Below, in pieces: positions 40,436-49,532 of a stretch of 64,000 nucleotides of DNA. Within the stretch, counting starts at the first letter, position 1, and each line of letters starts with the position of its first letter. Under the pieces are notes generated by a model. It searched no databases. It was given only the letters and a program-made list of their open reading frames with translations, and was not told the DNA's origin. The position numbers were made by a program, and so were the translations under genes. Source of the stretch: Bacteroidales bacterium (GTDB lineage: Bacteria > Bacteroidota > Bacteroidia > Bacteroidales > Muribaculaceae); assembly GCA_015060975.1 (NCBI GenBank), contig SUXI01000003.1, positions 62,001-126,000 on the forward strand, in the 5' to 3' direction.

Positions 40436-40556
40436 CGATATTATAACAATTTTAATTTTATCATAAATGAATATATTACAAGTGTAATAGTTTAATTATC
40501 AGGATAATCGAGTGATAAAAAATTGGGCTATCCGGTCGTAAAAATTTTATCGGGCA

Positions 40557-40588
40557 TTTCATATTGACATATTTTTATGCTAAATTTG
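40557..40588 (+). promoter_or_regulatory. Promoter of the hybrid two-component regulator
   Basis: -7 TAAATTTG at 40581-40588, with TTTC at 40557-40560 giving a 20-bp spacer. It lies 54 bp before the ATG at 40643. Confidence 0.6.
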
Positions 40589-40642
40589 TCTAAGAAAACA
40601 GATGCATACAATAAGTTTCATTATATATTATAAAATTTAATA

Positions 40643-42679
40643 ATGTTGAAAATTTATAAAAAAATTATCCTCTGGATAATTTGTGCATTGAGTTTTCCGG
40701 CTTTGTTTTTTTCGTGTCGAGAGTCATACGATAAAACCGATTTGTTTGAGGAAAAAGAACACGTTGATACGATTGTTCGACAACAAAAATCATCGGTTGA
40801 TAGTCTTTATAGCTTATATAAACATTTTCACCAATCCGATAACAGAATAGGGGAAATGGTTACATTAAGCTATTTGGGTAAAATTTATCGCGAGCGTAAT
40901 AAATTCATGGAAGCGATTGAAGCGCATGAAGCTGAATTGAATATTGCAACCGAATTATGCGATACATTGGAAATGATTCAAGCCCTGAATAATATCGGAA
41001 CAAATCATCGGCGAATGGGTATTCTTGATGAAGCAACCAAATATCATTTTTCAGCACTCAACCTATGTGAGAAATTTAGTGAAAAAGATTGCTATAAGTC
41101 AAAAAAGAACAGAGTGGTTTCTCTCAATGGGATTGGGAATGTTAGTTTGAGAATTGGAGATGACGAAACCGCCGATTCTATTTTTCGCCAAGCTCTTGCC
41201 GGGGAAAAAGAATTGGGGAGTGCATTAGGTCAAGCTATAAACTATGCTAATATAGGTGCAATCTTTGAAAAAAAGAATATGCTTGATTCGGCATGGACAT
41301 ACTATAAGTATTCTATGGAGAAAAATATTGAAGCAAAATCCGAATTGGGCATTTCATTGTGTTATGCTCATTTTGGTAATCTTTATGAAAAGGAGGGCAA
41401 TATCGATGATGCGATTAGGGAATATGATAAAGCATATAAAATGGAAGGAAAAATCGACACTTGGCATTGGCTTAACTTCTGTTTGGCATTAGTGAATACA
41501 CATATAACTCAGAAAAATTATAAAGAAGCATTAAGGTTGCTGAATAAAGCAAAAATCAAAGCTGCCGAAGGGCATTCACTCGATCATTTGGCATCTATTC
41601 ATTCGTCATATTATAAAATTTACAATTTCTTAGGTAATGCGGCTAAAGCGTTAGAAGCATATAGATTAAGCGACATTTATAATGATAGTATTATCAATCA
41701 GCAAAATTTAATCTCAGTACAAAATGAAAGGGTAAAATATGAGTATCAACGTCGGCAACAAGAAATTGATGCGATAAACACCGAGTATAGCAAGGAACGG
41801 ATAGTGCGTAACATTATGATAATATCGTTTGTTGTGATTGTGGTATTGTTGATTGGTGGCATTGGACTATTATTCTATTCTTTAAAAGTTAAAAAGAGCG
41901 AGCAAAAGGCAATGGCTCAGCTTGATAATGTTCGGAGTTCTTTTTTTACTAATATTACTCACGAATTTCGTACACCACTGACTGTAATTATCGGTTTAGG
42001 AGAACGGTTGATGTCCAATAATGAAAAAGACAATTTGGAATCAATAGGTAGCACAATCGCACGGCAAGGTAAAAACTTGTTGTTGCTGATAAATCAAATT
42101 TTAGATATCGCAAAATTAAAATCAAATACTTCACACGAGGATTTTCAACATGGCAATATTATAGGATTTATAACTGCTATTTTTGAAGGGCTCAAAGAAC
42201 TTGCCGACCGTAAAAATATAAACTTCTCTTTTAATCCTCATTCAAAGTCGGTAGAAATGGATTTTATTCCTGATTACATCGTGAAAATCATGAGTAATCT
42301 CATTTCAAATGCTATAAAATTTACACCAAATGGTGGGATTGTGAAAATAACGACTGAATGCCGAAACAATAAACTCTTGTTGACAGTTGAAGATAATGGC
42401 TGCGGAATCCCCAAAGAGGACTTGCCATGTATATTTGACGCATTTTATCAAGGTAACTCACAACATCGCTCTGCCGGAACGGGAATAGGATTATCGTTGA
42501 CAAAGCAACTTATTGAATCAATGAACGGCACAATCGCCATTCATAGTGCCGAAAACGAAGGCTCGGTGTTTATCATCACATTACCCATGAAGCAAGGAGA
42601 AATAGAATGGGAATATATTGGTAATGAGTTAGTTACCCCCCCCCCTCACGTATGGCGATGGAGAAACTCCCGTCATTGA
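40643..42679 (+). CDS. TPR hybrid two-component sensor kinase, N-terminal part (frame broken at a C10 tract)
   Basis: 678 residues as read. The order is: a signal-like N-terminus with lipobox-like LFFSC, six or seven TPR units at about residues 55-350, a coiled-coil helix, a membrane segment at about 390-412 ('IIVVLL'-type, 'GGIGLLFYSL'), HisKA with the phospho-acceptor His440 in 'NITHEFRTPLTVIIG', and HATPase_c with N-box 'KIMSNLISNAIKFTPNGG', 'VEDNGCGIPKED' and 'GTGIGLSLTKQLI'. The frame then enters ten C (42636-42645) and ends 11 codons after the run with an unrelated tail 'HVWRWRNSRH'. One C fewer joins it in frame to the downstream receiver-AraC part. As written, the kinase lacks its receiver and DNA-binding domains. 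It is divergent from the seven-gene surface operon, its likely target. Confidence 0.88.
   Translation: MLKIYKKIILWIICALSFPALFFSCRESYDKTDLFEEKEHVDTIVRQQKSSVDSLYSLYKHFHQSDNRIGEMVTLSYLGKIYRERNKFMEAIEAHEAELNIATELCDTLEMIQALNNIGTNHRRMGILDEATKYHFSALNLCEKFSEKDCYKSKKNRVVSLNGIGNVSLRIGDDETADSIFRQALAGEKELGSALGQAINYANIGAIFEKKNMLDSAWTYYKYSMEKNIEAKSELGISLCYAHFGNLYEKEGNIDDAIREYDKAYKMEGKIDTWHWLNFCLALVNTHITQKNYKEALRLLNKAKIKAAEGHSLDHLASIHSSYYKIYNFLGNAAKALEAYRLSDIYNDSIINQQNLISVQNERVKYEYQRRQQEIDAINTEYSKERIVRNIMIISFVVIVVLLIGGIGLLFYSLKVKKSEQKAMAQLDNVRSSFFTNITHEFRTPLTVIIGLGERLMSNNEKDNLESIGSTIARQGKNLLLLINQILDIAKLKSNTSHEDFQHGNIIGFITAIFEGLKELADRKNINFSFNPHSKSVEMDFIPDYIVKIMSNLISNAIKFTPNGGIVKITTECRNNKLLLTVEDNGCGIPKEDLPCIFDAFYQGNSQHRSAGTGIGLSLTKQLIESMNGTIAIHSAENEGSVFIITLPMKQGEIEWEYIGNELVTPPPHVWRWRNSRH
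42636..42645 (+). repeat. C10 homopolymer that splits the hybrid regulator
   Basis: Ten C at the junction between the kinase and receiver domains in an AT-rich genome. Nine C would give an open frame reading V-T-P-P-L-T-Y-G-D-G-E-T-P and straight into the receiver. Candidate slipped-strand switch, or a sequencing error. Confidence 0.85.
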
Positions 42680-42692
42680 CGACGATGATGAA

Positions 42693-43463
42693 TTGGCAAA
42701 AGATGACAAGCCGGTCATTCTCGTAGTTGAAGACAATAATGACATATTAAATTACATAGGCTCAGTAATCAACAATGCACATATTCACTACGCCCATGAT
42801 GGTAACGACGGGCTGGAAAAGGCCACAAATATTATACCCGACATTATTATTACCGACATTATGATGCCTGGAATGGATGGAATAGAGATGTGTCGCCAAA
42901 TTAGGCAATCAGAAATTTTAAGTCATATTCCTATTATTGTAATATCGGCAAAGGCTACCGATGCCGATAAAATAGAAGGTATAAATTCGGGAGCCAATGC
43001 ATATTTATATAAGCCGTTTAATGCCGAGGAGTTGAATGCGACTATCGTATCACTTTTGGAACGACGCAAATCATTACAGGCATATCTGTCAAGAAATCTT
43101 GCGCTTGATGAAAATTATAATGAGAAATTATCTTCAGCCGACCAAGACTTCCTAAACAAGGTGATTGACTTGATTTATGCTCAGATGTCTGACTTAAAAG
43201 TGAATCTCAACGACATTGCCGAGTCTCTAAATATGACGCCACGACAGCTTAATCGTAAAATAAATGCGATTACAGGTGATAATGCGTCACGATATGTGCT
43301 TCAAGTAAGAATGACAAGAGCAAAGCAATTGCTCGACTCCAACAGTGGATATACAATCGCCGATGTTGCTTACAAGTGCGGATATGAAGAAACCGGAAAT
43401 TTCACACGGGCATTCAAAACATTGTATAATATAACCCCGACTCAATATCGCAAAATGCCTTAG
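42693..43463 (+). CDS. Hybrid regulator, C-terminal part: receiver plus AraC-type HTH
   Basis: 256 residues from a TTG at 42693. The same frame is open back to just after a TAG at 42630-42632, so it has no convincing independent start and is best read as the tail of the preceding gene. The receiver domain spans about residues 7-120: the acidic pocket in 'VILVVEDNND', the phospho-acceptor Asp55 in 'DIIITDIMMPGMDG', and the Lys in 'AYLYKPFNAEEL'. An AraC-type DNA-binding domain spans about 150-256 ('NLNDIAESLNMTPRQLNRKI', 'TIADVAYKCGYEETGNFTRA', ending 'YNITPTQYRKMP'). Its stop overlaps by a few bases the convergent stop of the RNA methyltransferase gene. Confidence 0.88.
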   Translation: MAKDDKPVILVVEDNNDILNYIGSVINNAHIHYAHDGNDGLEKATNIIPDIIITDIMMPGMDGIEMCRQIRQSEILSHIPIIVISAKATDADKIEGINSGANAYLYKPFNAEELNATIVSLLERRKSLQAYLSRNLALDENYNEKLSSADQDFLNKVIDLIYAQMSDLKVNLNDIAESLNMTPRQLNRKINAITGDNASRYVLQVRMTRAKQLLDSNSGYTIADVAYKCGYEETGNFTRAFKTLYNITPTQYRKMP

Positions 43464-44263
43464 TTTATTGTGCGTAATTGCCAAAATGCCACAGCCGATG
43501 CGGCAGCAACGTTAAGAGAGTCAACACCATGTGACATTGGAATGCGCACTACATAATCGGCGGCACTGATGGTCTCTTTTGCCAAACCATCGCCTTCTGT
43601 TCCCATTATAATTGCCAATCGCTGTTCTGCCATTAATTGAGGGTTGTCTATTGATATGGAATTGTGAGTAAGAGCCATGGCTACTGTGCGAAACCCAAAA
43701 TCGTGTAATTGTTCCATGGGTTTTTCAATCCAAGTCCACGGCACAAGAAAAATCGATCCCATGGAAACTCTTATTGCCCGACGGTTGAGCGGGTCGCATG
43801 AAGTAGGGGTGAGTAGAACACCATCAATGCCCAATGCGGCGGCAGAGCGAAATATTGCTCCAATATTTGTTGTGTCGGTTACGCCGTCAATAACTGCGAT
43901 GCGTTTTGCATTATTGCATACTGCTTCGAGAGGTAAAGGATTGGGTCGTTGCATGGCACAAAGTACGCCTCGTGTGAGTGTATATCCTGTGAGTGAGGCT
44001 AGTAGCTCTCGTCCGCCGGTGTAAATGGGAATTTCTCCACATTTTGCAATTATATCAGCCGCATCGCCTGCGATGTGTTTGCGTTCACACAGCAATGCCA
44101 ATGGTTTATATCCTGCACATAATGCCGTATTAATAACTTTGGGACTTTCGGCAATGAATATGCCGTTTTGTTTGTCAATGCGGTTTCTGAGTTGGGCTTC
44201 GGTGAGAGTCGAGAAAATTTCGACACCTGGATGATTCAGTGATTTAATCTCTATAATATTCAT
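43460..44263 (-). CDS. SpoU/TrmH-family RNA 2'-O-methyltransferase
   Basis: I choose the ATG at 44263 (267 residues, MNIIEIKSLNHPGVE...); the longer frame adds 17 low-quality residues. An N-terminal substrate-binding domain ('KQNGIFIAESPKVINTALCA') is followed by the trefoil-knot SPOUT domain with the three SpoU motifs: 'DGVTDTTNIGAIFRSAAALG', 'RLAIIMGTEGDGLAKE' and 'VRIPMSHGVDSLNVAAASAV'. It uses SAM to methylate a ribose 2'-OH in rRNA or tRNA; the target nucleotide is not evident, and RlmB-like or TrmH-like are both possible. It is convergent with the hybrid regulator, their ends overlapping by about 4 bp. Confidence 0.9.
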   Translation of the reverse strand: MNIIEIKSLNHPGVEIFSTLTEAQLRNRIDKQNGIFIAESPKVINTALCAGYKPLALLCERKHIAGDAADIIAKCGEIPIYTGGRELLASLTGYTLTRGVLCAMQRPNPLPLEAVCNNAKRIAVIDGVTDTTNIGAIFRSAAALGIDGVLLTPTSCDPLNRRAIRVSMGSIFLVPWTWIEKPMEQLHDFGFRTVAMALTHNSISIDNPQLMAEQRLAIIMGTEGDGLAKETISAADYVVRIPMSHGVDSLNVAAASAVAFWQLRTIN

Positions 44264-44385
44264 AATTGCAGTTTGAGTTGCAAAATTATTAAAATAATTG
44301 TAACTGCCGTTCATTTTAGGTTTTAGGATAATGTTAATAATAGTATATTTTGATTCAATGGCTACGAAAAATTAATGAATTTATG

Positions 44386-44393
44386 TAATTTTG
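44386..44393 (+). promoter_or_regulatory. -7 promoter element of the GHL10-type gene
   Basis: TAATTTTG fits TAnnTTTG, 45 bp before the ATG at 44438. It lies inside the longer open frame that starts at 44375, which argues against that upstream start. No clear -33. Confidence 0.5.
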
Positions 44394-44437
44394 CAGTTTG
44401 TAATAGTGAAAAATTAATAACTAACAGAAACATAACC

Positions 44438-47400
44438 ATGCAAAAAACTAAAAAATGGCTTCTTTTAGCCATACTCTCTTTGTTTATTTCAGGTAACTTA
44501 TGGGCAGAGACAGCTCCAAAACGCGAATTTCGTTCGGTTTGGATTGCAACAGTGGCTAATATTGACTGGCCCAAACAAAAGGGTACATCGGCTTCGGTTG
44601 TGGCTCAACAAAAAGCCGACCTGCTTGCATATATCGAAAGAATGCAAGAAATGAACCTCACTACAATATGTTTCCAAGTGCGAAGCATGTGCGATGCCAT
44701 GTATAAATCAAGCTATGAGCCGTGGTCTTCATATCTCACTGGCACTCGTGGCACAAATCCCGGTTGGGACCCATTGCAGTTTTGTGTTGATGAATGCCAT
44801 AAACGCGGTCTTGAAGTGTATGCATGGGTAAATCCCTATCGTTGGTCAAGCACCGGCTCAACAAGCACATGGAACACCTCTTTCGACGCACAAGTGAAAA
44901 ATAACGGGTGGCTCATAACAAATGGGACATTTACGGTATTGAACCCGGGTCTTGATGCTACTCGCGAACACATCGTGAAGGTGTGTAAAGAAATTATCTC
45001 AAATTATGCCGTTGAAGGTATGATTTTCGACGATTACTTCTATCCGTCGGGGGGCACATCTGAAGGTAGCGATGCTCCCGACTACCAATTATGGAAAAAC
45101 AGTGGCACAAGTCTTTCGATTGGAGATTGGCGTCGTGAAAACGTTGATAAGATGATTACCGATGTGTATAACATGGTACAAGAGACTCGCCCCGAAGTGC
45201 GTTTTGGTCTTGCCCCTCCGGGCACAGCCGGGGCTTCGGCAGGCAAATATGGCTTATCAATATGGCCCGGAGGATATGACACGCAATATACCTCGCTTTA
45301 TTCCGACCCTCTCTCATGGATGAATAAGGGGATCGTCGATTTTATGTCGCCTCAAATATATTGGCACAACGATCACTCTATGGCTTCATTCGGCAAAGTT
45401 TCAAATTGGTGGTATAGCCTTGCCAAGCATTTTGGCAACGTGCATTGCAGTGTGAGTGTAAATATCTACGACCTTGCTCAATCTATGGGTTACCAAGAAG
45501 ATCTTGGTAACACCCAAGCTCACTGGGAAGAACATGTATATAACGTGAAACAATCTCGTCAATTTGCCGCCAATAACGGAGTGAAGGCTTTCGGCTCAAA
45601 CTTTTACAGCATTCAATATTTTTGTGGAAACTATAAAGCGCATGGCGACTATGTGGCACAGGAGTGTTTTCCCACTAAAGCCCTTGTGCCCGAAGTCGAT
45701 TGGAAAACAGTGACTTCATATACAGCTCCAGGCAACCTCACAAACACCAATGGCACTCTGTCGTGGACTGCCGCAAACGGTCCTCACGCAAAAACAATTA
45801 TCCGTTATTCGATTTATGCCGTGCCTTTGAGCGTCACAGTCGCTCAAGCAACTACCGATGATGGCATTGACGGGCAATATCTCGTTGATGTGAGCTACAA
45901 CAATTCGTTCACATTGCCAGCCAATCGTCAGTCGGGTTACTGGTATGCAGTGTGTGTGTATGATGGATTTGGCAAAGAACACCCGGCTGCATATATAGGT
46001 TATCCCGATGGTGAAGCCGATAAGGTAACCCTTAAAGCTCCTATAAATGGAATCGCCACAACTTGGGCTCAATCGTTTTCATGGAGCGCTATTGAAAATG
46101 GTACTTACAACCTCTTTATTTGTGATGATGCGGCATGTACATCGGTAAAATATAGTAAAACCGGCTTAACTGCCAATTCAGTGACGGTCGATTTATCGGA
46201 TATTGCCGATTTTAAAGATAATACCATTTATTATTGGAAAGTGACATCTTCGCAACCCGGCAAACTCTCGGCGTCGAGCGACATCGCTTCATTCAAAAGT
46301 CCGGCTCTTGTTATGGCAACAAAACCGGTGCTTATGTCGCCAACAAATGGAGCCGAGCTTGAAGTGAGTGTCACATTTGAATGGGTTAAAACCGATAGTC
46401 AAATAGAATCGTTTGTGCTTCAAATTTCGCCTTCATCGGCATTTTCCGACGCTGAAACTAAATCATTAACAGAAACAACAACCACTTCATTTACCGTTCC
46501 GGCATCATCAATAGGCTTAGGCACATATTATTGGCGAGTGGTGGGTAAAGGTGAAAAAATACTCGATACTCCATCTGATTCTCGCATGTTTACGATAACT
46601 AATATCGGGGTCGGCGCTGTCGAGGAAGGGTATGAGGTGAAATATGACACCGATGTTTATGATGAAATAAATAAGATTGCCATCACAAATATGTGGATGC
46701 GATCGGTGCGCAGTGAATATGACAACATCACATTTGCCGATAACGGTGGTGTGGGTTCATGGAATCGCACTATGGTTGCGGTGGGTGATTATGTGTATCT
46801 TTCGGGACGTTCAGCCAATAGCTCAACGGCAAAAGCATATCTTGAGAAATACAGTGGAATAACAGGTGAATATCTAGGGCGCATCACATTGGGAAGCGAA
46901 GCGTCGGTGAAATATTATCCATGTAATAATGTGGTGAAAGATTCAAACGGAAATGTTTGCATCTCAAACCTCACAATGATAAGCTATGGTCCTATTGTGA
47001 TTCATAAAGTTGATTTGGAAACCGGAAAACTCACACAAGTGGCAAGTATTACTACTTCTACAACAACCAATCGATTTGACCACATATCTATCGTGGGTGA
47101 TGTTACAACCGGCAACTTTACTGTGTTTGGTATTGCGACAAATACGGCAAATATATATCGTTGGACATTTAAAAACGGTTCTTATACCACCGAATCTAAA
47201 ACAATAAAATCATTCTATCCCACATCGGTAAGCGCATTCGGTCTTGCTCCGCGTGTGATACCTGTTTCAACCGATGATATTTTTGTCGATTGCTCAAATA
47301 CCGCATTTACACGTTATACCTTCTCAACCGGTGAGCGCAGCGGCTCGTTTTTGGCTAATTTGGCATTGGCTCCGTCATATAATTTGAATAGTGGTGGCAC

Positions 47401-47836
47401 ATTCTTCAAATTGGGTGATAAAATGATTGTGGTTTATCCTTATAGTGACATGACCGTCTCTCCTGCCAACACATTTAATGTAGTGGCAACAAATTCTAAT
47501 CTCACCTTTGGCGATATGACACATCTATGGGTGTTGCCCAAGGGCGGTTTAGGCTCGGTTGACAGTGGCACATATCAAGCTGCAGCCGATTATGTCACAG
47601 TGTCGGAAGGATTGGTGAGATTGTATCTATATATACCGGGAAATGGAATTAGCGCCTATCTGTTGTCCGATAGCTATACAACCGGTGTGGAGAATATCGA
47701 GGTCGCTGATTCGCAATCCTATGCTCCGATACAATATTATAATTTGCAAGGGGTGGAAGTGGCAAAAGAAAATATGCAATCGGGAATATACATTCGCAAG
47801 CAAGGTTCTGTAACCTCAAAATTATATATTAAATAG
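44438..47836 (+). CDS. Secreted GHL10-type glycoside hydrolase, multidomain
   Basis: The ATG at 44438 is chosen because it begins a good signal peptide (KWLLLAILSLFISGNLWA). The earlier ATG at 44375 lies at the promoter. 1132 residues. Residues of about 25-410 match the GHL10/DUF187 (YngK-type) barrel: 'REFRSVWIATVANIDWP', 'TTICFQVRSMCDAMYKS', 'GLEVYAWVNPYRWSS', 'VEGMIFDDYFYP' and 'GIVDFMSPQIYWHN'. Two FN3-like domains follow, then a beta-propeller-like domain (about 720-1080; 'LGRITLGSEASVKYYPCNNV'), and a sorting-like C-terminus ('YYNLQGVEVAKENMQSGIYI'). The family acts on peptidoglycan- or glycan-derived substrates; the actual substrate is unknown. It is monocistronic, with a terminator downstream. 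Confidence 0.85.
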   Translation: MQKTKKWLLLAILSLFISGNLWAETAPKREFRSVWIATVANIDWPKQKGTSASVVAQQKADLLAYIERMQEMNLTTICFQVRSMCDAMYKSSYEPWSSYLTGTRGTNPGWDPLQFCVDECHKRGLEVYAWVNPYRWSSTGSTSTWNTSFDAQVKNNGWLITNGTFTVLNPGLDATREHIVKVCKEIISNYAVEGMIFDDYFYPSGGTSEGSDAPDYQLWKNSGTSLSIGDWRRENVDKMITDVYNMVQETRPEVRFGLAPPGTAGASAGKYGLSIWPGGYDTQYTSLYSDPLSWMNKGIVDFMSPQIYWHNDHSMASFGKVSNWWYSLAKHFGNVHCSVSVNIYDLAQSMGYQEDLGNTQAHWEEHVYNVKQSRQFAANNGVKAFGSNFYSIQYFCGNYKAHGDYVAQECFPTKALVPEVDWKTVTSYTAPGNLTNTNGTLSWTAANGPHAKTIIRYSIYAVPLSVTVAQATTDDGIDGQYLVDVSYNNSFTLPANRQSGYWYAVCVYDGFGKEHPAAYIGYPDGEADKVTLKAPINGIATTWAQSFSWSAIENGTYNLFICDDAACTSVKYSKTGLTANSVTVDLSDIADFKDNTIYYWKVTSSQPGKLSASSDIASFKSPALVMATKPVLMSPTNGAELEVSVTFEWVKTDSQIESFVLQISPSSAFSDAETKSLTETTTTSFTVPASSIGLGTYYWRVVGKGEKILDTPSDSRMFTITNIGVGAVEEGYEVKYDTDVYDEINKIAITNMWMRSVRSEYDNITFADNGGVGSWNRTMVAVGDYVYLSGRSANSSTAKAYLEKYSGITGEYLGRITLGSEASVKYYPCNNVVKDSNGNVCISNLTMISYGPIVIHKVDLETGKLTQVASITTSTTTNRFDHISIVGDVTTGNFTVFGIATNTANIYRWTFKNGSYTTESKTIKSFYPTSVSAFGLAPRVIPVSTDDIFVDCSNTAFTRYTFSTGERSGSFLANLALAPSYNLNSGGTFFKLGDKMIVVYPYSDMTVSPANTFNVVATNSNLTFGDMTHLWVLPKGGLGSVDSGTYQAAADYVTVSEGLVRLYLYIPGNGISAYLLSDSYTTGVENIEVADSQSYAPIQYYNLQGVEVAKENMQSGIYIRKQGSVTSKLYIK

Positions 47837-47878
47837 TTTCATAATTTATAAATATGCCTAAGGCTATGCCGAGGGCAC

Positions 47879-47915
47879 AAGAGGTGTGTCAATGAGAATT
47901 GGTGCACCTCTTTTT
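47879..47915 (+). terminator. Intrinsic terminator after the GHL10-type gene
   Basis: A 15-bp stem including G-U pairs (AAGAGGTGTGTCAAT / ATTGGTGCACCTCTT) with a 4-base loop and a T-run. The core GAGGTGTGTCAAT recurs in the hairpin at 56580-56614. Confidence 0.75.
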
Positions 47916-47968
47916 CGTTGTCTTTCTGTCCTCCCTGTCACCAAGGAATTTTGACAAAATGAGCATAT

Positions 47969-48100
47969 CTTTTTCAAAATACAAGCCCCATAGAGTGGCG
48001 GTCAATGGCATTGCCGAAGGTAATGCTTAGTGTGTGGCCCGGGCTAACCCCGGCTACATACTAAGCAACCCCTTTGGGGTTACATTTGCTTTTGAAAAAG
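47969..48100. mobile_element. MITE-like palindromic element with 11-bp terminal inverted repeats
   Basis: 132 bp, bounded by perfect inverted repeats CTTTTTCAAAA and TTTTGAAAAAG. Inside are three nested hairpins: GGCATTGCC/GGTAATGCT, a long one from TGCTTAGTGTGT to ACATACTAAGCA with a GC-rich core, and AACCCC-TTT-GGGGTT. It contains no gene. No target-site duplication is obvious. A structured RNA or a dispersed repeat of REP type is the alternative. It fills most of the 355-bp gap before ilvA. Confidence 0.55.
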
Positions 48101-48158
48101 TTTTATCGGGCACTAAAAAAAATATTTGGGATATGGTAATTTCAGAAATATAAATTAT

Positions 48159-48166
48159 TACCTTTG
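48159..48166 (+). promoter_or_regulatory. -7 promoter element of ilvA
   Basis: TACCTTTG, 25 bp before the ATG of ilvA. The -33 element is not clear. Confidence 0.5.
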
Positions 48167-48191
48167 TGAGTGTAATAAATTATAGTCGATT

Positions 48192-49394
48192 ATGGATAAA
48201 TTGGGCTTAAATGATATTTATAATGCCGCGGAGGTGTTGAGTGATGTGTTGCGTAAAACTCCTCTTATATGGTCGAGACGAATCAATCCCGAAGCGAATG
48301 TATATCTCAAAGCTGAAAATATGCAATATACCGGCTCGTTCAAGTTGCGTGGGGCATATTATAAAATATCACAATTGTCGGATGCGGAAAAAGCACGGGG
48401 CGTGATAGCCTGTTCGGCGGGCAATCATGCGCAGGGTGTTGCATACGGCGCTACCCACAACGGAATTAAATCGTTGATATGTCTTCCTGCCGGGGCGCCC
48501 ATCTCAAAGGTTGAGGCTACAAAAGGGTATGGAGCCGAAGTGTGTCTTGTGCCGGGAGTGTATGATGATGCATATCAAAAAGCATTGCAACTGAGAGATG
48601 AGTATGGTTACACATTTGTGCATCCGTTTGATGACCCCAATGTTATAGCCGGGCAAGGAACGATAGGGTTGGAGATTCTTGCCGATTTGCCCGATGTAGA
48701 TGCTGTGATAGTGCCAATAGGTGGAGGCGGATTGGCGTCGGGTGTGGCGTTTGCGTTAAAAACACTCCGCCCCGGCATTAAGGTCTATGGCGTGCAGTCG
48801 TCGGGAGCTCCCAGTATGGCAACTTCGCTTCAAGAGGGTAAGATACAACATCTCTCGGCGGTGTCAACCATTGCCGACGGCATCGCAGTGAAAGAGCCGG
48901 GAATAAACACATTTGAGATGTGTAATAAATATATCGATGAGGTAGTGACGGTGAGTGATGATGAGATCGCGGCGGCGATTCTTGCATTGCTTGAACAACA
49001 TAAAATAGTTGCCGAGGGTGCCGGAGCTGTAGCTGTTGCCGCGGCGATGTTTAATAAACTGCCTATCAAAAACAAAACGGTTGTATGCCTTGTGTCGGGT
49101 GGGAATATTGATGTCACTACATTGAGTCGGGTAATTACCCGAGGATTGTCAAAGAGCGGACGTAACTACACATTTAAAATCGACTTATACGACAAGCCGG
49201 GGCAATTGTCGGGGGTTTGTAATATAATTGCCGACTTGGGCGGAAATATCCTATCAGTTTCACATGAGCGGATAAACGCCAGTGCCGAAATTAACGGTTG
49301 CATATTGCGCATCGAACTTGAAACACTCAATCACAGTCATATCGAAACAATCAGAGCCGGACTTGCAAATGCCGGATATAGTGTGATAAATTAG
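48192..49394 (+). CDS. ilvA: Threonine ammonia-lyase (threonine dehydratase)
   Basis: 400 residues. The PLP fold type II signature is present, with the PLP lysine Lys51 in 'QYTGSFKLRGAYYKI', then 'GVIACSAGNHAQGVAYGA' and the glycine-rich phosphate loop 'VPIGGGGLASGVAF'. The last 75 residues form a single ACT-like domain ('KIDLYDKPGQLSGVCNIIAD'). The enzyme converts threonine to 2-oxobutanoate and ammonia, feeding isoleucine synthesis. The short form with one ACT domain is the common one in this group. It is monocistronic: a -7 element lies upstream and a strong terminator downstream. Confidence 0.93.
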   Translation: MDKLGLNDIYNAAEVLSDVLRKTPLIWSRRINPEANVYLKAENMQYTGSFKLRGAYYKISQLSDAEKARGVIACSAGNHAQGVAYGATHNGIKSLICLPAGAPISKVEATKGYGAEVCLVPGVYDDAYQKALQLRDEYGYTFVHPFDDPNVIAGQGTIGLEILADLPDVDAVIVPIGGGGLASGVAFALKTLRPGIKVYGVQSSGAPSMATSLQEGKIQHLSAVSTIADGIAVKEPGINTFEMCNKYIDEVVTVSDDEIAAAILALLEQHKIVAEGAGAVAVAAAMFNKLPIKNKTVVCLVSGGNIDVTTLSRVITRGLSKSGRNYTFKIDLYDKPGQLSGVCNIIADLGGNILSVSHERINASAEINGCILRIELETLNHSHIETIRAGLANAGYSVIN

Positions 49395-49419
49395 CCATGT
49401 CTTAAAATGGAATTAATTT

Positions 49420-49460
49420 AAGCCAAAAATGCCACTTAGATGGTCTTTTTGGCTTATTTG
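49420..49460 (+). terminator. Intrinsic terminator after ilvA
   Basis: Perfect 10-bp stem AAGCCAAAAA / TTTTTGGCTT with a 16-base loop that can pair further inside. Confidence 0.75.
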
Positions 49461-49495
49461 TGCGTTTTTTAATTTAATAACCGATATATTTTGAG

Positions 49496-49503
49496 TAATT
49501 TTG
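49496..49503 (+). promoter_or_regulatory. -7 promoter element of the RND efflux operon
   Basis: TAATTTTG, 30 bp before the ATG at 49533. It overlaps the longer frame that opens at 49491 and therefore supports the later start. Confidence 0.5.
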
Positions 49504-49532
49504 CGAGAATTTTCTTAGCTATATTTAATTAT

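Noticed and set aside
44375..44437. Upstream ATG for the GHL10-type gene
   Set aside because: The 21 extra residues overlap the -7 promoter element and spoil the signal peptide that begins at 44438.
49491..49532. TTG start for the TolC-family gene
   Set aside because: It sits on the predicted -7 element; the ATG at 49533 leads straight into a good signal peptide.
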